A DNA stretch of 64,000 nucleotides from Hypericum androsaemum (Eukaryota > Streptophyta > Magnoliopsida > Malpighiales > Hypericaceae), in the NCBI GenBank assembly GCA_963995505.1, contig OZ023198.1:9415141-9479140 (forward strand). The letters run 5' to 3'. The notes beneath the pieces were generated by a model, which was not told the DNA's origin, ran no database searches, and saw only the letters and a program-made list of their open reading frames with translations. Position numbers and translations under genes: made by a program. Every line of letters starts with the position of its first letter. Within the stretch, counting starts at the first letter, position 1. Positions 12,045-21,776 of this stretch are shown here, piece after piece.

Positions 12045-13090
12045 TTAGGGAGCTTGTCTGTCACTTCTCTTGTAACCGGTTTCAGCAACTTCCACTGCTT
12101 TGTGGCTGTTGCAACTCAGTATCCCATTCGGCCGGATTCTCGCCTTCGCCATTGATCTTGGACTCGGATTGATCCCTCCTCTTCCTGACAGTTTCTTGTC
12201 ATCATAATCAGAAACAGCAGAGGAGAAATCAGCTGCACTGGCGGTAACAACGCTCCATTCGATGCAGGCCTCGCTTGGCTCATAATGGCTCGGAGACATG
12301 CCTCCTTCTGCTTCCTTTGCAAGCATAATTGGCTTGAGACCGCCTATTGCGAAGTTCTCTATCTCGAAAAGGTCCGAGCTTTTATCGCTTTTGATGCCAT
12401 CACAGGCCGGATGGCTGCTTGTTGAAGTTGTGGTCTTAACATTTGAGTCCTTAGGAATGGCATCCCAGCTCAGGACAGAGTTTCCTCTCCAGGTTCATTG
12501 CTATATCCTCTTTCTTTATCGTATGAGATCCGAACACCTTCAACGATGGGCGCGCCTCTTCGTCCTTGGCTCTAACTTGCAGGTTCCTTGCACCAGAGTT
12601 AATTGTTGGCATTAAGAAGTAGCCTTCTCTGGCTGAACCAATGGTAGTTCTGTTAGAGCTCGAACTGCGAAAAAACTCGTCTTCCTTGGCCTTGAATCGA
12701 CGCAAATGCATCCTCGATCCGAGCAATGCCCTGATCAACAAAGGCTGATTGCTTATCCGAACAAGTCACTATGCAGGAAAATCCTGAGAAGGACCACCTC
12801 GGATTGGATGATTTTCTTAAGGAACTGGCCAGCAAGGCAGTTTGGCTATGGTAAGTTGATTCAGAAACTATACTTGGAGTTCCTAACTTGCCTGTAAGTC
12901 TCTTACTGCTAGGATCAAAACCCGCCTCTGCGAGTTTTTGATGCAAATACTTGCCTTCATCATCGTCATTGACACCAATTACAAGTGGCATCCCAAAGTA
13001 CTTGTCAGCGCGGAATATCACAAGTTCGCCTTCTCCAGCTTTCGATCTTTCCATGCTCGACGCCTTGGAGATCTCCGGCCTCGAAGTACT
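12045..13090 (-). pseudogene. PKS-like: PHYTOCHROME KINASE SUBSTRATE (PKS) family pseudogene
   Basis: PKS proteins are plant-specific, intronless, plasma-membrane-associated phytochrome and phototropin signalling proteins acting in phototropism and leaf positioning. Conserved blocks appear in the right order on the minus strand. First is an acidic N-terminal block around GELVIFRADKYFG (about 13040), then TPSIVSESTYHSQTALL, then KEDEFFRSSSS / REGYFLMPTINSG and FGSHTIKKEDIAMNLERKL. LSWDAIPKDSN, SSDLFEIENFA, the diagnostic ACIEWSVVTASAADFS, and the C-terminal PNGILSCNSHKAVEVAETGY follow, with a TGA at 12045. The blocks lie in three different frames, so there are two frameshifts, near 12690 and near 12465. 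Recognition is from memory of the family. The start is uncertain because the 5-prime part is degraded. The intact block order with lesions suggests a recently lost gene copy or a sequencing-error-affected gene. Confidence 0.85.
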
Positions 13091-13179
13091 ACTGATCATG
13101 TAAAATCCGGTATGACAATTTAGAAAACTAAAATGACAAAAATAAAAATAACTAGTGACCATGTTGTAATTGGCCAACC

Positions 13180-13719
13180 ACTCCTAGTAAATCTCAACTA
13201 ACCCACGTTCCAACTTCTTTCCACCTTGATCTCCACGCCCAAAACCCATCTGCTTGAATTTCTCTGCCTCTCAAATAACAGTTCAAGTCTAAATGAAAGA
13301 AGTAGAATAGAGAAAACCACAAAAAGACTTCGAACTAGGTGAAACTGAACAACGAGAATGGTTTAAATCGCGAAACGGAGGACAAGGTGCGTGAGCCGCT
13401 CGTGAGACACTAAGGCCGCTGCAACTGGCACTGGAATATGGATGCCCGAAAGTTTCTGTGGCACATCGTTAGCTTCGTTTGGTGGCTTAGAGAGAATGAA
13501 GCTAATGACTAATGGAACTCTTATGGTGAGATTACACAAAGGTCTCTTTTAACCTGCGAATTAATTATGATACGATATTTCAAGGTAAGTTGTTTTGGGA
13601 TCGATTCAAAGTGGTTTTGATTTAAATCTGATTTTACGTTTGGATCGAGTAACTGAAATAATATATTGTTGACATTAGTGGGTTTGTTATTTGATTGTTA
13701 TAACATGAATGAATTACAG
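13180..13719. other. Gene-free interval upstream of the PKS remnant
   Basis: No coding evidence. It would contain the former promoter and 5-prime leader of the minus-strand PKS pseudogene. Confidence 0.35.
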
Positions 13720-14861
13720 TACGCGGTGATTTACTTGTTCTTAATTCCACTGTGTAGTTTGATCCTTCTTTTTCGAGTCTCTACATTTCTAAAATCTTTG
13801 CTGACGTTTCCCGTATTTGGTTTTAGATATTTTCGTGTCCCTCGCTGACGTCATTGACTATTTTATTAATTTTTTAATCATGAAATGACAATTATATCCC
13901 TGGAATTAAAAAAACAAAGTCATAGTCATCTCCTACATCCCTTCTTCGGCGACTCAAGAACTTTTCCGATGATATCTCCGGCGACACAATTCCACAAAAC
14001 TGGAACAAGCCCAACCCAGAACACAAATCAACTGAGTTTCAAACCAGAAGAGCTCAGAGCGGAAAAAAATGGATCGATCTGGTTGAAAAAATTACTCAGA
14101 GCGGAACCCTAATTTCTGAATTAGCTTATAATTACCCATGGACAACCATCGTCTCACCGTCTTCCTCCTCCTCCTCCTCCTTGTTTCCTTCTCCTTCTCC
14201 CAAACGGACTAACCACCTCCTGGACCAGAGCTTCGTACTCATGCACACGGCGTCGGAGTTTGAAGTCGAGGCGATGTCGGAGAATCTCCGCCAGCGGCCA
14301 AGGAAGACAAATAGAAATCCTCGTCCTTGGCTCCAGCGGGGGCGTTGAGGCCGCCGAGAAGATCGCAAAGCATCGGCGGGGAGAACGATACTTTCCCGAT
14401 GCCGGCGATGAAGGCGAGTGCGAGCGTGTAGGGAACGATCCCCGAGGAACACGAGCTATCCACCGGCGCTGGTGGACAATGACGACGACATCGTCGGCAA
14501 GGCGGGGCGGAGATCTCATGGTCTCATGAACCTAGAAACCTCGGTGCAGTCGATGGTATGGGGTGGTGGTCTTCTACTGGGCCAGTCGACGTGTAGCTGG
14601 GAGTTTCGTCGCTGGTGGTGTCGATGTTCTGGGCCGCCCACGTTGGAGAAGACGAGGAGGTCGGAGAAGAAGGTGAGATGGAATATTTTGATTTTTTAAA
14701 GGGTAAATAAGTCATTTACTTAAAAAAATGGTTGATGGCGTCAGTGAGGGAATTGAGAGTATATTAAAACCAAACACGGAAGACGTCAGCAAAGATTTTA
14801 GAAATGCAGGGACCCAAGAAAGAGGAAGACCAAACTATAGGGACCTGAGCATAATTTGCCC
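13720..14861. mobile_element. MULE-like non-autonomous element carrying gene-like sequence
   Basis: Long imperfect terminal inverted repeats. Left-arm segments such as ATTTCTAAAATCTTTGCTGA (13789-13808) and GTATTTGGTTTTA (13813-13825) are matched by the reverse complement of the right arm (about 14725-14861). The right outer end reads GGGCAAATTATGCTC in reverse complement, very like the ends of the element at 344-1706, so they appear to be related families. The interior (about 14100-14690) is GC-rich and coding-like on both strands, for example minus-strand IVPYTLALAFIAGIGKVSF, but I recognise no protein. A 9-bp target duplication could not be fixed: the right flank ATGATTTAA matches ATGAATTAC on the left at only 7 of 9 positions. 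The left limit is approximate. Confidence 0.68.
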
Positions 14862-16720
14862 ATGATTTAATTGTTCCTGGTTCTATGTTGTACTTTTGGT
14901 TTCTGTGATGCAATTCATTTGTTGGTTGTGATTCATATGTTTGATGGTTAATTGTTGAAGATCAATGATGATATGAGGATTGATGACTTCATGCACTACG
15001 ATTGTGACTGATTCAGTTATTGGAATTGTGATGTGAATTGGAATTATGGTGATTGGGGTTTGATTGAGTTTGTTTGAATCATGTAGATCCTAGTGAAATT
15101 ATTAATAGGTTTGAATCCATAAAAACGAGAGGTTATATCGTTTAGGACTTGTCATTGGGGTTGATATGATGACTCCCATAAAAATGGGAGATTATACCGT
15201 TTATGACCCTGCCATTGGAAGTGATTTAATGGCACATGCTCATTAGGAAAGACTCTGGAGTTCCTGTCTTCATGTATATCATTAGTAGTTGCATAATAGA
15301 GTCGTGCGTTGTTAGGTTTACATAACATGCCACATATTTTTGTTAGTTGTTTGTGTTCATTGCTTTGAGATGAGTCTTTGCAGTATGAGATCGATGAAAT
15401 AGGATGATCACTTGTTTAAATGCTTATCTGTTGTGTTCATTATTGTGCAACGTTAAAGAATGATATTTGATCTAATAACCGTTTTGAAAATATTTGGGCC
15501 TCGCTTTGGGTTGGTTGTTTGGGCAACTTACTGAGTAGTGAAATTCACCAAATTCGCAACGTTGTTTTTCAAGAACATTGAAGACGCTTTGGGTTGGGCT
15601 TGAGAATAAAAATTAGGATTCCATAGGCTTTATTTGATATTAGAACTGTGCCTTGTGCAACTTCTAATTGCGAGAAGTTGTGCAACGGTTGTCTCAATTT
15701 CAGGTCGTGACAGATCATGGCAGGATGAGAAAGCTGAGATGAGCCTGTCAGCTTGACAATCAAGTTAGCTTGTATTTAGATAGGTAGAGAATGAGGCGTC
15801 GCGATCTTGCTATCACCATGCTTTCCAGAGCCTGGAACTTGCCGAGATTACAATGGAGAGATTGGTGGGAAGGGAAAATGGACTTAGGACAAGCTTTTTA
15901 TAAACGCTAGAATCAGCTTCTGAAACTGACAAGATAGAAGTGAGATGAGATGGTATATAGCTGAACTAAAATACCACTTAGATCCCTGAGAAGACAACTC
16001 ATGTACAACTAAAACAGTGGGGCTAGTTGCTGTTTAATTAGGAGGGGGAATGAGGTCCTACTGGTTAGTTTTTAGTTGACTAAAGTTTCATCATCATCGT
16101 ACTGAAGTTTGCACGAGTTTGACGTTGTCTCTTGTGTGAGCACAATGGGCCACATGATTAACCCGATCTGAGTCTGCGTCTAGCTCGGATCGAGTGGCCG
16201 GATTATATGTGGTCTGCATAGGGCCAGGTAGCTTGAAGCTCTCATATTGAATAGTAAGTGGTCCTTGTGCTGGAAAACCTTTAAACTAGCTACATTTTAC
16301 CTGCTTTTGGAAAACTTGGGAAAAGAATTGCAACTCTAATTTAGCTCAATTCTCTGTTGAGGACAATGAACCTACAAGCTGTAGGATCTTTAAAGACATA
16401 ATCTAGCCTTGTATTTGTTTGCCTCAAGTTATTTCTAATAGTGAAGATCATTTAGGTTGAAGTCATTCACTTGACAACAATCAAATATGCACTAGGTTGT
16501 AGTCATCCTCTAGACAGTCATAACGTCTCAAATTTTGATTAGTCGATTTAGTGAATATTTGTTCAATATTCCGGATACTAGATGGGTTTGAAGGAAAAAA
16601 ACAAAATGGGCTGTTGGAGATATAATCAGGATGCTTTATAAGGCTGGGCTTCAGAATGTGCTAAAAAAAGATACATTATAAGACTGGGAAGTAATGTTAA
16701 AGCCGAAAAATATATACAAC
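14862..16720. other. Gene-free interval, possible old LTR and short tandem duplication
   Basis: No genes. A degenerate tandem duplication lies at about 15118-15235 (two similar blocks around GAGAGGTTATATCGTTTAGG and GGGAGATTATACCGTTTATG). The text near 15480-15712, GGGCAACTTACTGAGTAGTG followed later by CAGGTCGTGACA, resembles the end of a gypsy-type LTR, so 14863-15712 may be an eroded solo LTR. No target duplication supports this. Confidence 0.3.
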
Positions 16721-16775
16721 TGTTGAGGGTGGGATTTGAACCCACGCCCTTTCGGACCGACTCGGCCATCTCAAT
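16721..16775 (-). pseudogene. Truncated tRNA-Leu relic lacking the anticodon arm
   Basis: On the minus strand the text begins TTGAGATGGCCGAGTCGGTC (D-arm region with the plant tRNA-Leu GATGGCCGAG signature). It then jumps directly to GAAAGGGCGTGGGTTCAAAT, the variable region and T-arm with the B-box GGTTCAAAT, and ends CCCACCCTCAACA. The anticodon stem-loop is missing, leaving about 55 bp. It cannot be a working tRNA. Family assignment is by comparison with plant tRNA-Leu from memory. Confidence 0.75.
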
Positions 16776-17064
16776 TTTGATGTTAATTCTCACAAACTAA
16801 TTTGTACGTTGACTTTTGTTATTGCTAAGAAAAGTACTGACAATAATAATATAATAAAACCGGAAATTAATAGTTAACAAGAGATTGATTCCTTTGTAAA
16901 TTGAGAAAATATTTATTGGAAGAGTCATCCTTTAAATAAGGTACAAATAATGTTCGATTCAAGTACTAGAAATAAGAGAAAAAATAGATAGAAAATAATA
17001 AACTCTTAGCTCTATGCTTTGCAGAAGAGTTTATTATAATGTACTGGTGGCCTATAACGGGTGC
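16776..17064. other. Short gene-free AT-rich interval
   Basis: Nothing recognised between the tRNA relic and the SINE. Confidence 0.3.
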
Positions 17065-17080
17065 AGCTATTCCTTCTGTT

Positions 17081-17271
17081 ACCAACAGGCACTTAGATCA
17101 ACTGGTGAGAGAGTTGTTCTAGTTTAACCAGGTCTCGAGTTCGATTCTTTGGGTACGCAGCAGTGTTAAATACTTGTTGGGAGAGCTTTGCCACCTTTCA
17201 AAGGTCCTACCCGACTCGAATTGGATTAGTCGGCCCAGTGTGCCGGACACCAATGGTTAAACCAAAAAAAA
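17081..17271 (+). mobile_element. tRNA-derived SINE with 16-bp target duplication
   Basis: A 191-bp insertion flanked by a perfect 16-bp direct repeat AGCTATTCCTTCTGTT at 17065-17080 and 17272-17287. The 5-prime part contains an RNA polymerase III B-box-like GAGTTCGATTC (17137-17147) and an A-box-like segment near TTAGATCAACTGGTGAG. The body ends ACACCAATGGTTAAACC followed by a run of A. The long target duplication, the poly-A end and the tRNA-like promoter together define a SINE mobilised by LINE machinery. The family name is not known to me. Confidence 0.88.
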
Positions 17272-17287
17272 AGCTATTCCTTCTGTT

Positions 17288-18305
17288 TGAAACAAATGTA
17301 CATCTAACTTATAAGGTCAGAGATGTATCCATTTTTTAAGCATAAACTTGATGGCACATTTAGAAAGGTTTAAACCACTCAATTAACTAAAATTTTTAAA
17401 CCATGAAAATGTAGCTTGTCAAAACTCGATTGCAAGCTCAAACTTAGATTAATCGGTTGAGCGAGTGTTGAGATATTAGATTCAAACCATATCTCAATAT
17501 AGGGTCCTGCTGATTTCGTTAACATCACGCAACCCCAACTCAAGATTACACCAACAGTTCTTCTCAATCTAGGGTCTTGGCGAACCAACCAGACTACATC
17601 ACACCAGCAGAAAACCACTCCTTTTTCTCGCCCACAACCAATTTGTTATGATCTCAGGACTTAATAGCAATAATAGAAGCCCTTAGGTGACTGAGTTGTA
17701 ATAGGGCGGATAAGATATAACTTGAGGAACCATTCAGGAAATTTGTAAAACAATTCTAAAGAAACAGAAACGTTTCTTAATCCTCTTTCCCTTCTAGCTT
17801 CTTTCCTTTTTTTTTCCTAATTCCAATTCTTGAAACCTTAGATTGATCATTACACAATTGACCCGGAGGCCTCTGATTTCCAAGCCTAACCATTAACACT
17901 AACCTAACACATCATCCCCACATTAGGCCAACCACAACCCGAAAAGCACAGCACCAAAACACAGCTAATGAATCTAGATACACATCAAGCAAGAACATTT
18001 AAACCATAAAAAGAAAATTTAAAAAGATCTAAACTTGGATGCTCTAACAGTTGGATAAAACAGGGTGAAACGTTTGCTGACAACTTTCTTTTATATATTA
18101 CAATACTTTTTATACTTGATTGATAACAAGAGTTGTACTTAAATAGAAAGTAAATAAGATTGAGGTACCAAAAATAAGTTTTGTACCGGGATTAAAACAT
18201 CTCCAGCTCCCCCCTCCAACGTTACAAATCTCCCAATTCGAAAACCCTAAATAGTTGACTACAATTATCTTCAAAGAAGGTTGACCAAATGGAGACTTTT
18301 TTTTA
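17288..18305. other. Gene-free interval
   Basis: No coding frame with family features. A minus-strand open stretch at 17379-17618 is judged chance. Confidence 0.35.
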
Positions 18306-19693
18306 GGAAAAAATTCACTTTAGTACCCTGTAATATCACATATTTTTACTTGACTACCTTGTGATTTAAAACAGGTTAAACATGTCCAACTTATTTCAAT
18401 TTTCATCAATAAAAGGTCCAAGGTAGCTTGGGTAGTTGCCCGAATTTTTTTTATGAAACGACGTAGTTTTATTTTCTACGTTGACCGCCACATCATATGT
18501 GTCCGGGATGAGTTAATAATGATGTGACTAGTGATAAATTATCAAAATAATACCATATTTATTTGTAATTTTTCAATTAAACATACCCCAAATCCCTCCT
18601 CCTTCCTCCCCATCCATCTCCTCCTTCCTCTCTCGCCATCACACCCACAAACATAATTTCATACTCACAATAACAGAAACAGAAATCGAATTAGACCAAA
18701 CAAATATAGCCACCAAATCAACAGAACACCTACTATTAAGAAAAACTAAGAAAAATAAAATTAAAAAACACAAAAAAGTCAACACTAGACCCGCAACCTC
18801 TCGAGCAAAAAACTAACGCCTTCATTAACAAAATTAAAGAATAAAAAGAAAAACTAAACAAAAAAAGAGAAGAAAAGAAATGTGAGAGATGTTGTTTCCG
18901 GAGAGAGCGAGAATTACCTAATATGAGATTGCCAGCGATCGGTCCTCCGGTTGAAGGTGACCCCACGGTACTGAGAGCTCCTGGAGCGTGGGCCCCGCCG
19001 GCTCTTCTAACCGTCGTCGCCGGAGACGGCGACGCCTGCTGAACAACTCGCGCCGCCTCATCCTTCCCCTCTCTCTCCACCGCTCCCAACCACCTCGACG
19101 GGAACAGCTCCCTCGTCGCCGTGGCGCCGCTGCCCTGTACAATATCGAACTCGATCCTCGGTACGCGTGCCGAGCACGCTTCATCGGCGTCGGCATTGAC
19201 CACGGAAGACGACGAGTCCGACGTCGCCGCCTCCACCGGCGGCGGGCGGTGAGCCCACTCGGCCCAACGAGAACCCGATTCATTATGTTTCAAGAAGAAT
19301 CCAGCCATTATAGAAGACCCTAAAAACTTACTCGAGAAATGAAAGCTTAAAGGAGGGATTTAACCGGAGAGGTGGAGGGCTTGGGTTTAGGAGGAGCGGA
19401 CGAGAGGAGGAGATGGATGTGGAGGAAGGAGGAGGGGTTTGGTGTATGTTTAATTGAAAAATTACAAATAAATATGTACTATTTTGATAATTTACCACTA
19501 GCCACTTCATTATTAACTCATTCCGGGCACATATGACGTGCGGGTCCATGTAGGAAACGAAACTAGGTTGTTTCATTAAAAAAACTCTTGCTTATGAAAA
19601 TTGAAATAAGTTAGATCTATTTTATGTTTTTTAAATCATAGGATAGTTAAGTAAAAATCTGTGATATTACAAGATACTAAAATGAATGTTTCC
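18306..19693. mobile_element. MULE-like element with captured exon
   Basis: Terminal inverted repeats of roughly 110 bp. The left arm starts GGAAAAAATTCACTTTAGTA and the right arm in reverse complement GGAAACATTCATTTTAGTAT. Both continue with TGTAATATCACA, TTTTTACTT and ACTTATTTCAATTTTCAT. The interior at 18900-19310 is sharply GC-rich and coding-like on the minus strand, ending in a good splice donor. This suggests capture of the first exon of a host gene. A clear 9-bp target duplication is not visible because the ends lie in T-rich sequence. No transposase is present. Confidence 0.75.
18916..19308 (-). pseudogene. Captured first-exon-like gene fragment inside MULE-like element
   Basis: The minus-strand open frame starts with Met at 19308 (MAGFFLKHNESGSRWAEWAH) and runs through a Ser/Ala/Arg-rich region with RIEFDIVQGSGATATRELF. 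It reaches a donor CTCATATTAG|GTAATTC at 18916/18915. The composition contrasts with the AT-rich element arms. The family is not recognised. It could still be expressed as part of a chimeric transcript. Confidence 0.4.
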
Positions 19694-19936
19694 TCTTTTA
19701 AACGTAGATGATTCCATTTTGCACTATCTTCCGGTTTACCGTTGGTGGTTCTCTTTAAAGGAGGTAACCCATCTCCCAAAATTGGAACTTTGTTTCTCTT
19801 CCCCTTTAAAGTGCATGGTGTATATTGAAAGGTTTATCTTTTAGATTTTTTTTTGTGAACCTCTAGTATTGTCGAGTATTATTATGTTTATGAACTATTT
19901 TTTAATTATTTTTTATTTGTAAAATTTGATTTTTTA

Positions 19937-20910
19937 GTAAAAACTTCACTTTAGTACACTATAGTTTGGCAATTTCACTTACAACCCTGTGGTAAAAAAT
20001 TTCGTAAACAGATCCATGAGGTTTCAAAAGGACCTCACATGTAGCTCTCTTCTTGCACAAAATCAAAACTATGTCGTTTTGATGCCACAAAGTTGGAAAA
20101 CCCGTGTTGCTCATTCACCTCTACCATCACCTCATCCAGCGGTTTATTTTGCACCTCTTGGGCCCACGCAAGATTGCACAAACCTGTCAATGGAGGAGGC
20201 GAAGGAAGGGAGGGGAGGAAGCCATCGCCGCCATCTTTCAGGGTCGCGTTAGGGTGGCAGCTCCTCGAGCCTGTAGCCATCACTTCCTGGTGGAGAGGAG
20301 GGCGATTGTCCATCACTAGGGTTTTCGAGGATGAAGCGAGCGACGTCGTGGCTCGTGGCAAGGATGAACACCGAGGTTATTGATGCCTCTTCTCGTACAT
20401 GTTCTCTTCTCCCAAATGTCTGTTATGGTCCAATTCATCATAATGTTCTAGGGTTTTGGGTTGGGGATTTTTCTTAGAGAGGAGAATTTGTTGATGTGTA
20501 GGTTTGCAATTCCCGATTGGGTTGAAGAACAATTCATGGTGAACGTTAGCAAAGGGATGCAAAACCAAGGTTCTGGGTTGATTTCTTGGTTTGATTTGTT
20601 CGATGAAGGAGGAGAGGGGAAGCGGAAGGGGGAGGGGAAGAGGAAGGGGAAGGAAGATTATGAAAAAATGAAAAACTAATTTGAGATTATTTTAAAATTT
20701 TTAACGCAACAACTCAACAATAAATGGGTACAATTTTTTTTGAGTTGGCTTGGCGCGTGTCGATAAAACGACATCGTTTAATTTTTAGGCAGAGAAGCAG
20801 CTGCCCGTAAGGTCCTTTTGAAACCTCAGGGACCCGTTTAAGAAGTTTTTTACCACAGGATTGCAAGCAAAAATTGGTCAAACTACATGGTACTAAAATA
20901 AAGTTTTTTC
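19937..20910. mobile_element. MULE-like element with about 180-bp inverted termini
   Basis: The left arm GTAAAAACTTCACTTTAGTA is matched by the reverse complement of the right end, GAAAAAACTTTATTTTAGTA. Similarity extends through CCTGTGGTAAAAAA, GAGGTTTCAAAAGGACCT and TGTCGTTTT for about 180 bp. The first bases resemble those of the element at 18306-19693, only 243 bp away, so both belong to one superfamily. The interior (20110-20640) is GC- and purine-rich with overlapping open frames (for example 20035-20361, minus) but no recognised protein. The target duplication is unclear. Confidence 0.75.
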
Positions 20911-21151
20911 TTTTTAAAATACAAGTCCCTTGGACGGTGTTGCGGGGAAATGTGATTTTTGCGCTCCAATAGACGGTTAGACCAAACCCCACATTAGTAT
21001 TGGTTTATTAATATGAAATTAAGCTCTTACAAAGGTCCATGGTGGAGGAGAGGACAAGAGGCATACTAATATTTGTCAAATTAATTGTGATAAAGCTATG
21101 CAAAGGATAGGTGATTAGTGGTAACTAAGAACAGACAAAAAGAATTGATAA

Positions 21152-21223
21152 TATCAAAAGTGGGATTTGAACCCACGACTTTTCGGACCAGTACCACAAA
21201 CTGGCGCCTTAGGCCATCTTGAC
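21152..21223 (-). pseudogene. tRNA-Leu relic with D-arm deletion and altered anticodon
   Basis: The minus strand starts GTCAAGATGGCC, skips most of the D-loop, and continues TAAGGCGCCAGTTTGTGGTA. The 5-bp anticodon stem CCAGT/ACTGG is intact. The rest reads GGTCCGAAAAGTCGTGGG, then TTCAAATCCCACTTTTGATA. The acceptor arms GTCAAGA and TTTTGAT pair with two G-T wobbles. The anticodon loop TTGTGGT would present GTG, whereas plant tRNA-Leu of this type normally has CAG. The D-arm loss makes it non-functional. Confidence 0.8.
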
Positions 21224-21379
21224 TCTGGTACAATCTTCTCGCTATAATTATATATATCATAGTTTTCTGATACATATCCCGCGCAGTCGTAGATTAGAGA
21301 CCTAATGATCAGTCCAAATGTGAGTATTAATGCCATTTCCAATTCTCGAAAGAAGCCTATCAGAGATGAAGCTTAAACT

Positions 21380-21690
21380 AGCTGCTCCAGACCCAAGATA
21401 GTCTACGCCTCCTGGTGGCATTAAGCAGGTTGGAATTTGTAAAATAAATTCCTTTTAGAATGCGAAAACAGAGAGACCCAATGTCAGAATGTAATCTCTA
21501 GATTTGCTTGGCAAGGAGAGCCAAATTAAAGATATGAAGATCCTTGAAGCCTAAGCCACAAGATCTTTGGGAAGTAGTTAGCTTGTGCCAATTAACCTAG
21601 TGAATTTTTCTGTTATTTGGATCACCAGACCACCAGAACTTAGCAATAAAGCTGTCGACCTTATGACAAAAGGTTTTGTAGAACAAAAGG
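21380..21690 (-). pseudogene. L1-type LINE reverse transcriptase C-terminal fragment
   Basis: The minus-strand translation shows FIAKFWWSGDPNNRKIH, then VNWHKLTTSQRS, GLGFKDLHIFNLALLAKQ and ATRRRRLSWVWSS. These are the conserved blocks downstream of the reverse transcriptase core in plant L1 LINEs. Several in-frame stops are present. It abuts the truncated 3-prime end of the copia element at 21691 and has no poly-A or target duplication that I can define. Confidence 0.82.
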
Positions 21691-21776
21691 AGAGAGGCAT
21701 GGACAGAGATAGCGATCGTGGACTGGTGGTGACTGGCTTCCTCTGTTTTGTATGGGATATTTGATACACCCCCACA

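Noticed and set aside
14863..15712. Solo gypsy-type LTR
   Set aside because: LTR-like ending text is present but no target duplication or sister LTR could be shown, so it is only mentioned in the interval note.
18297..19702. 9-bp target duplication for the MULE-like element at 18306-19693
   Set aside because: TTTTTTTTA against TCTTTTAAA matches only 6 of 9 in T-rich sequence, which is not convincing.
21152..21223. Functional tRNA gene
   Set aside because: The D-arm is largely deleted and the anticodon is altered, so it cannot fold as a normal tRNA despite a good T-arm and anticodon stem.
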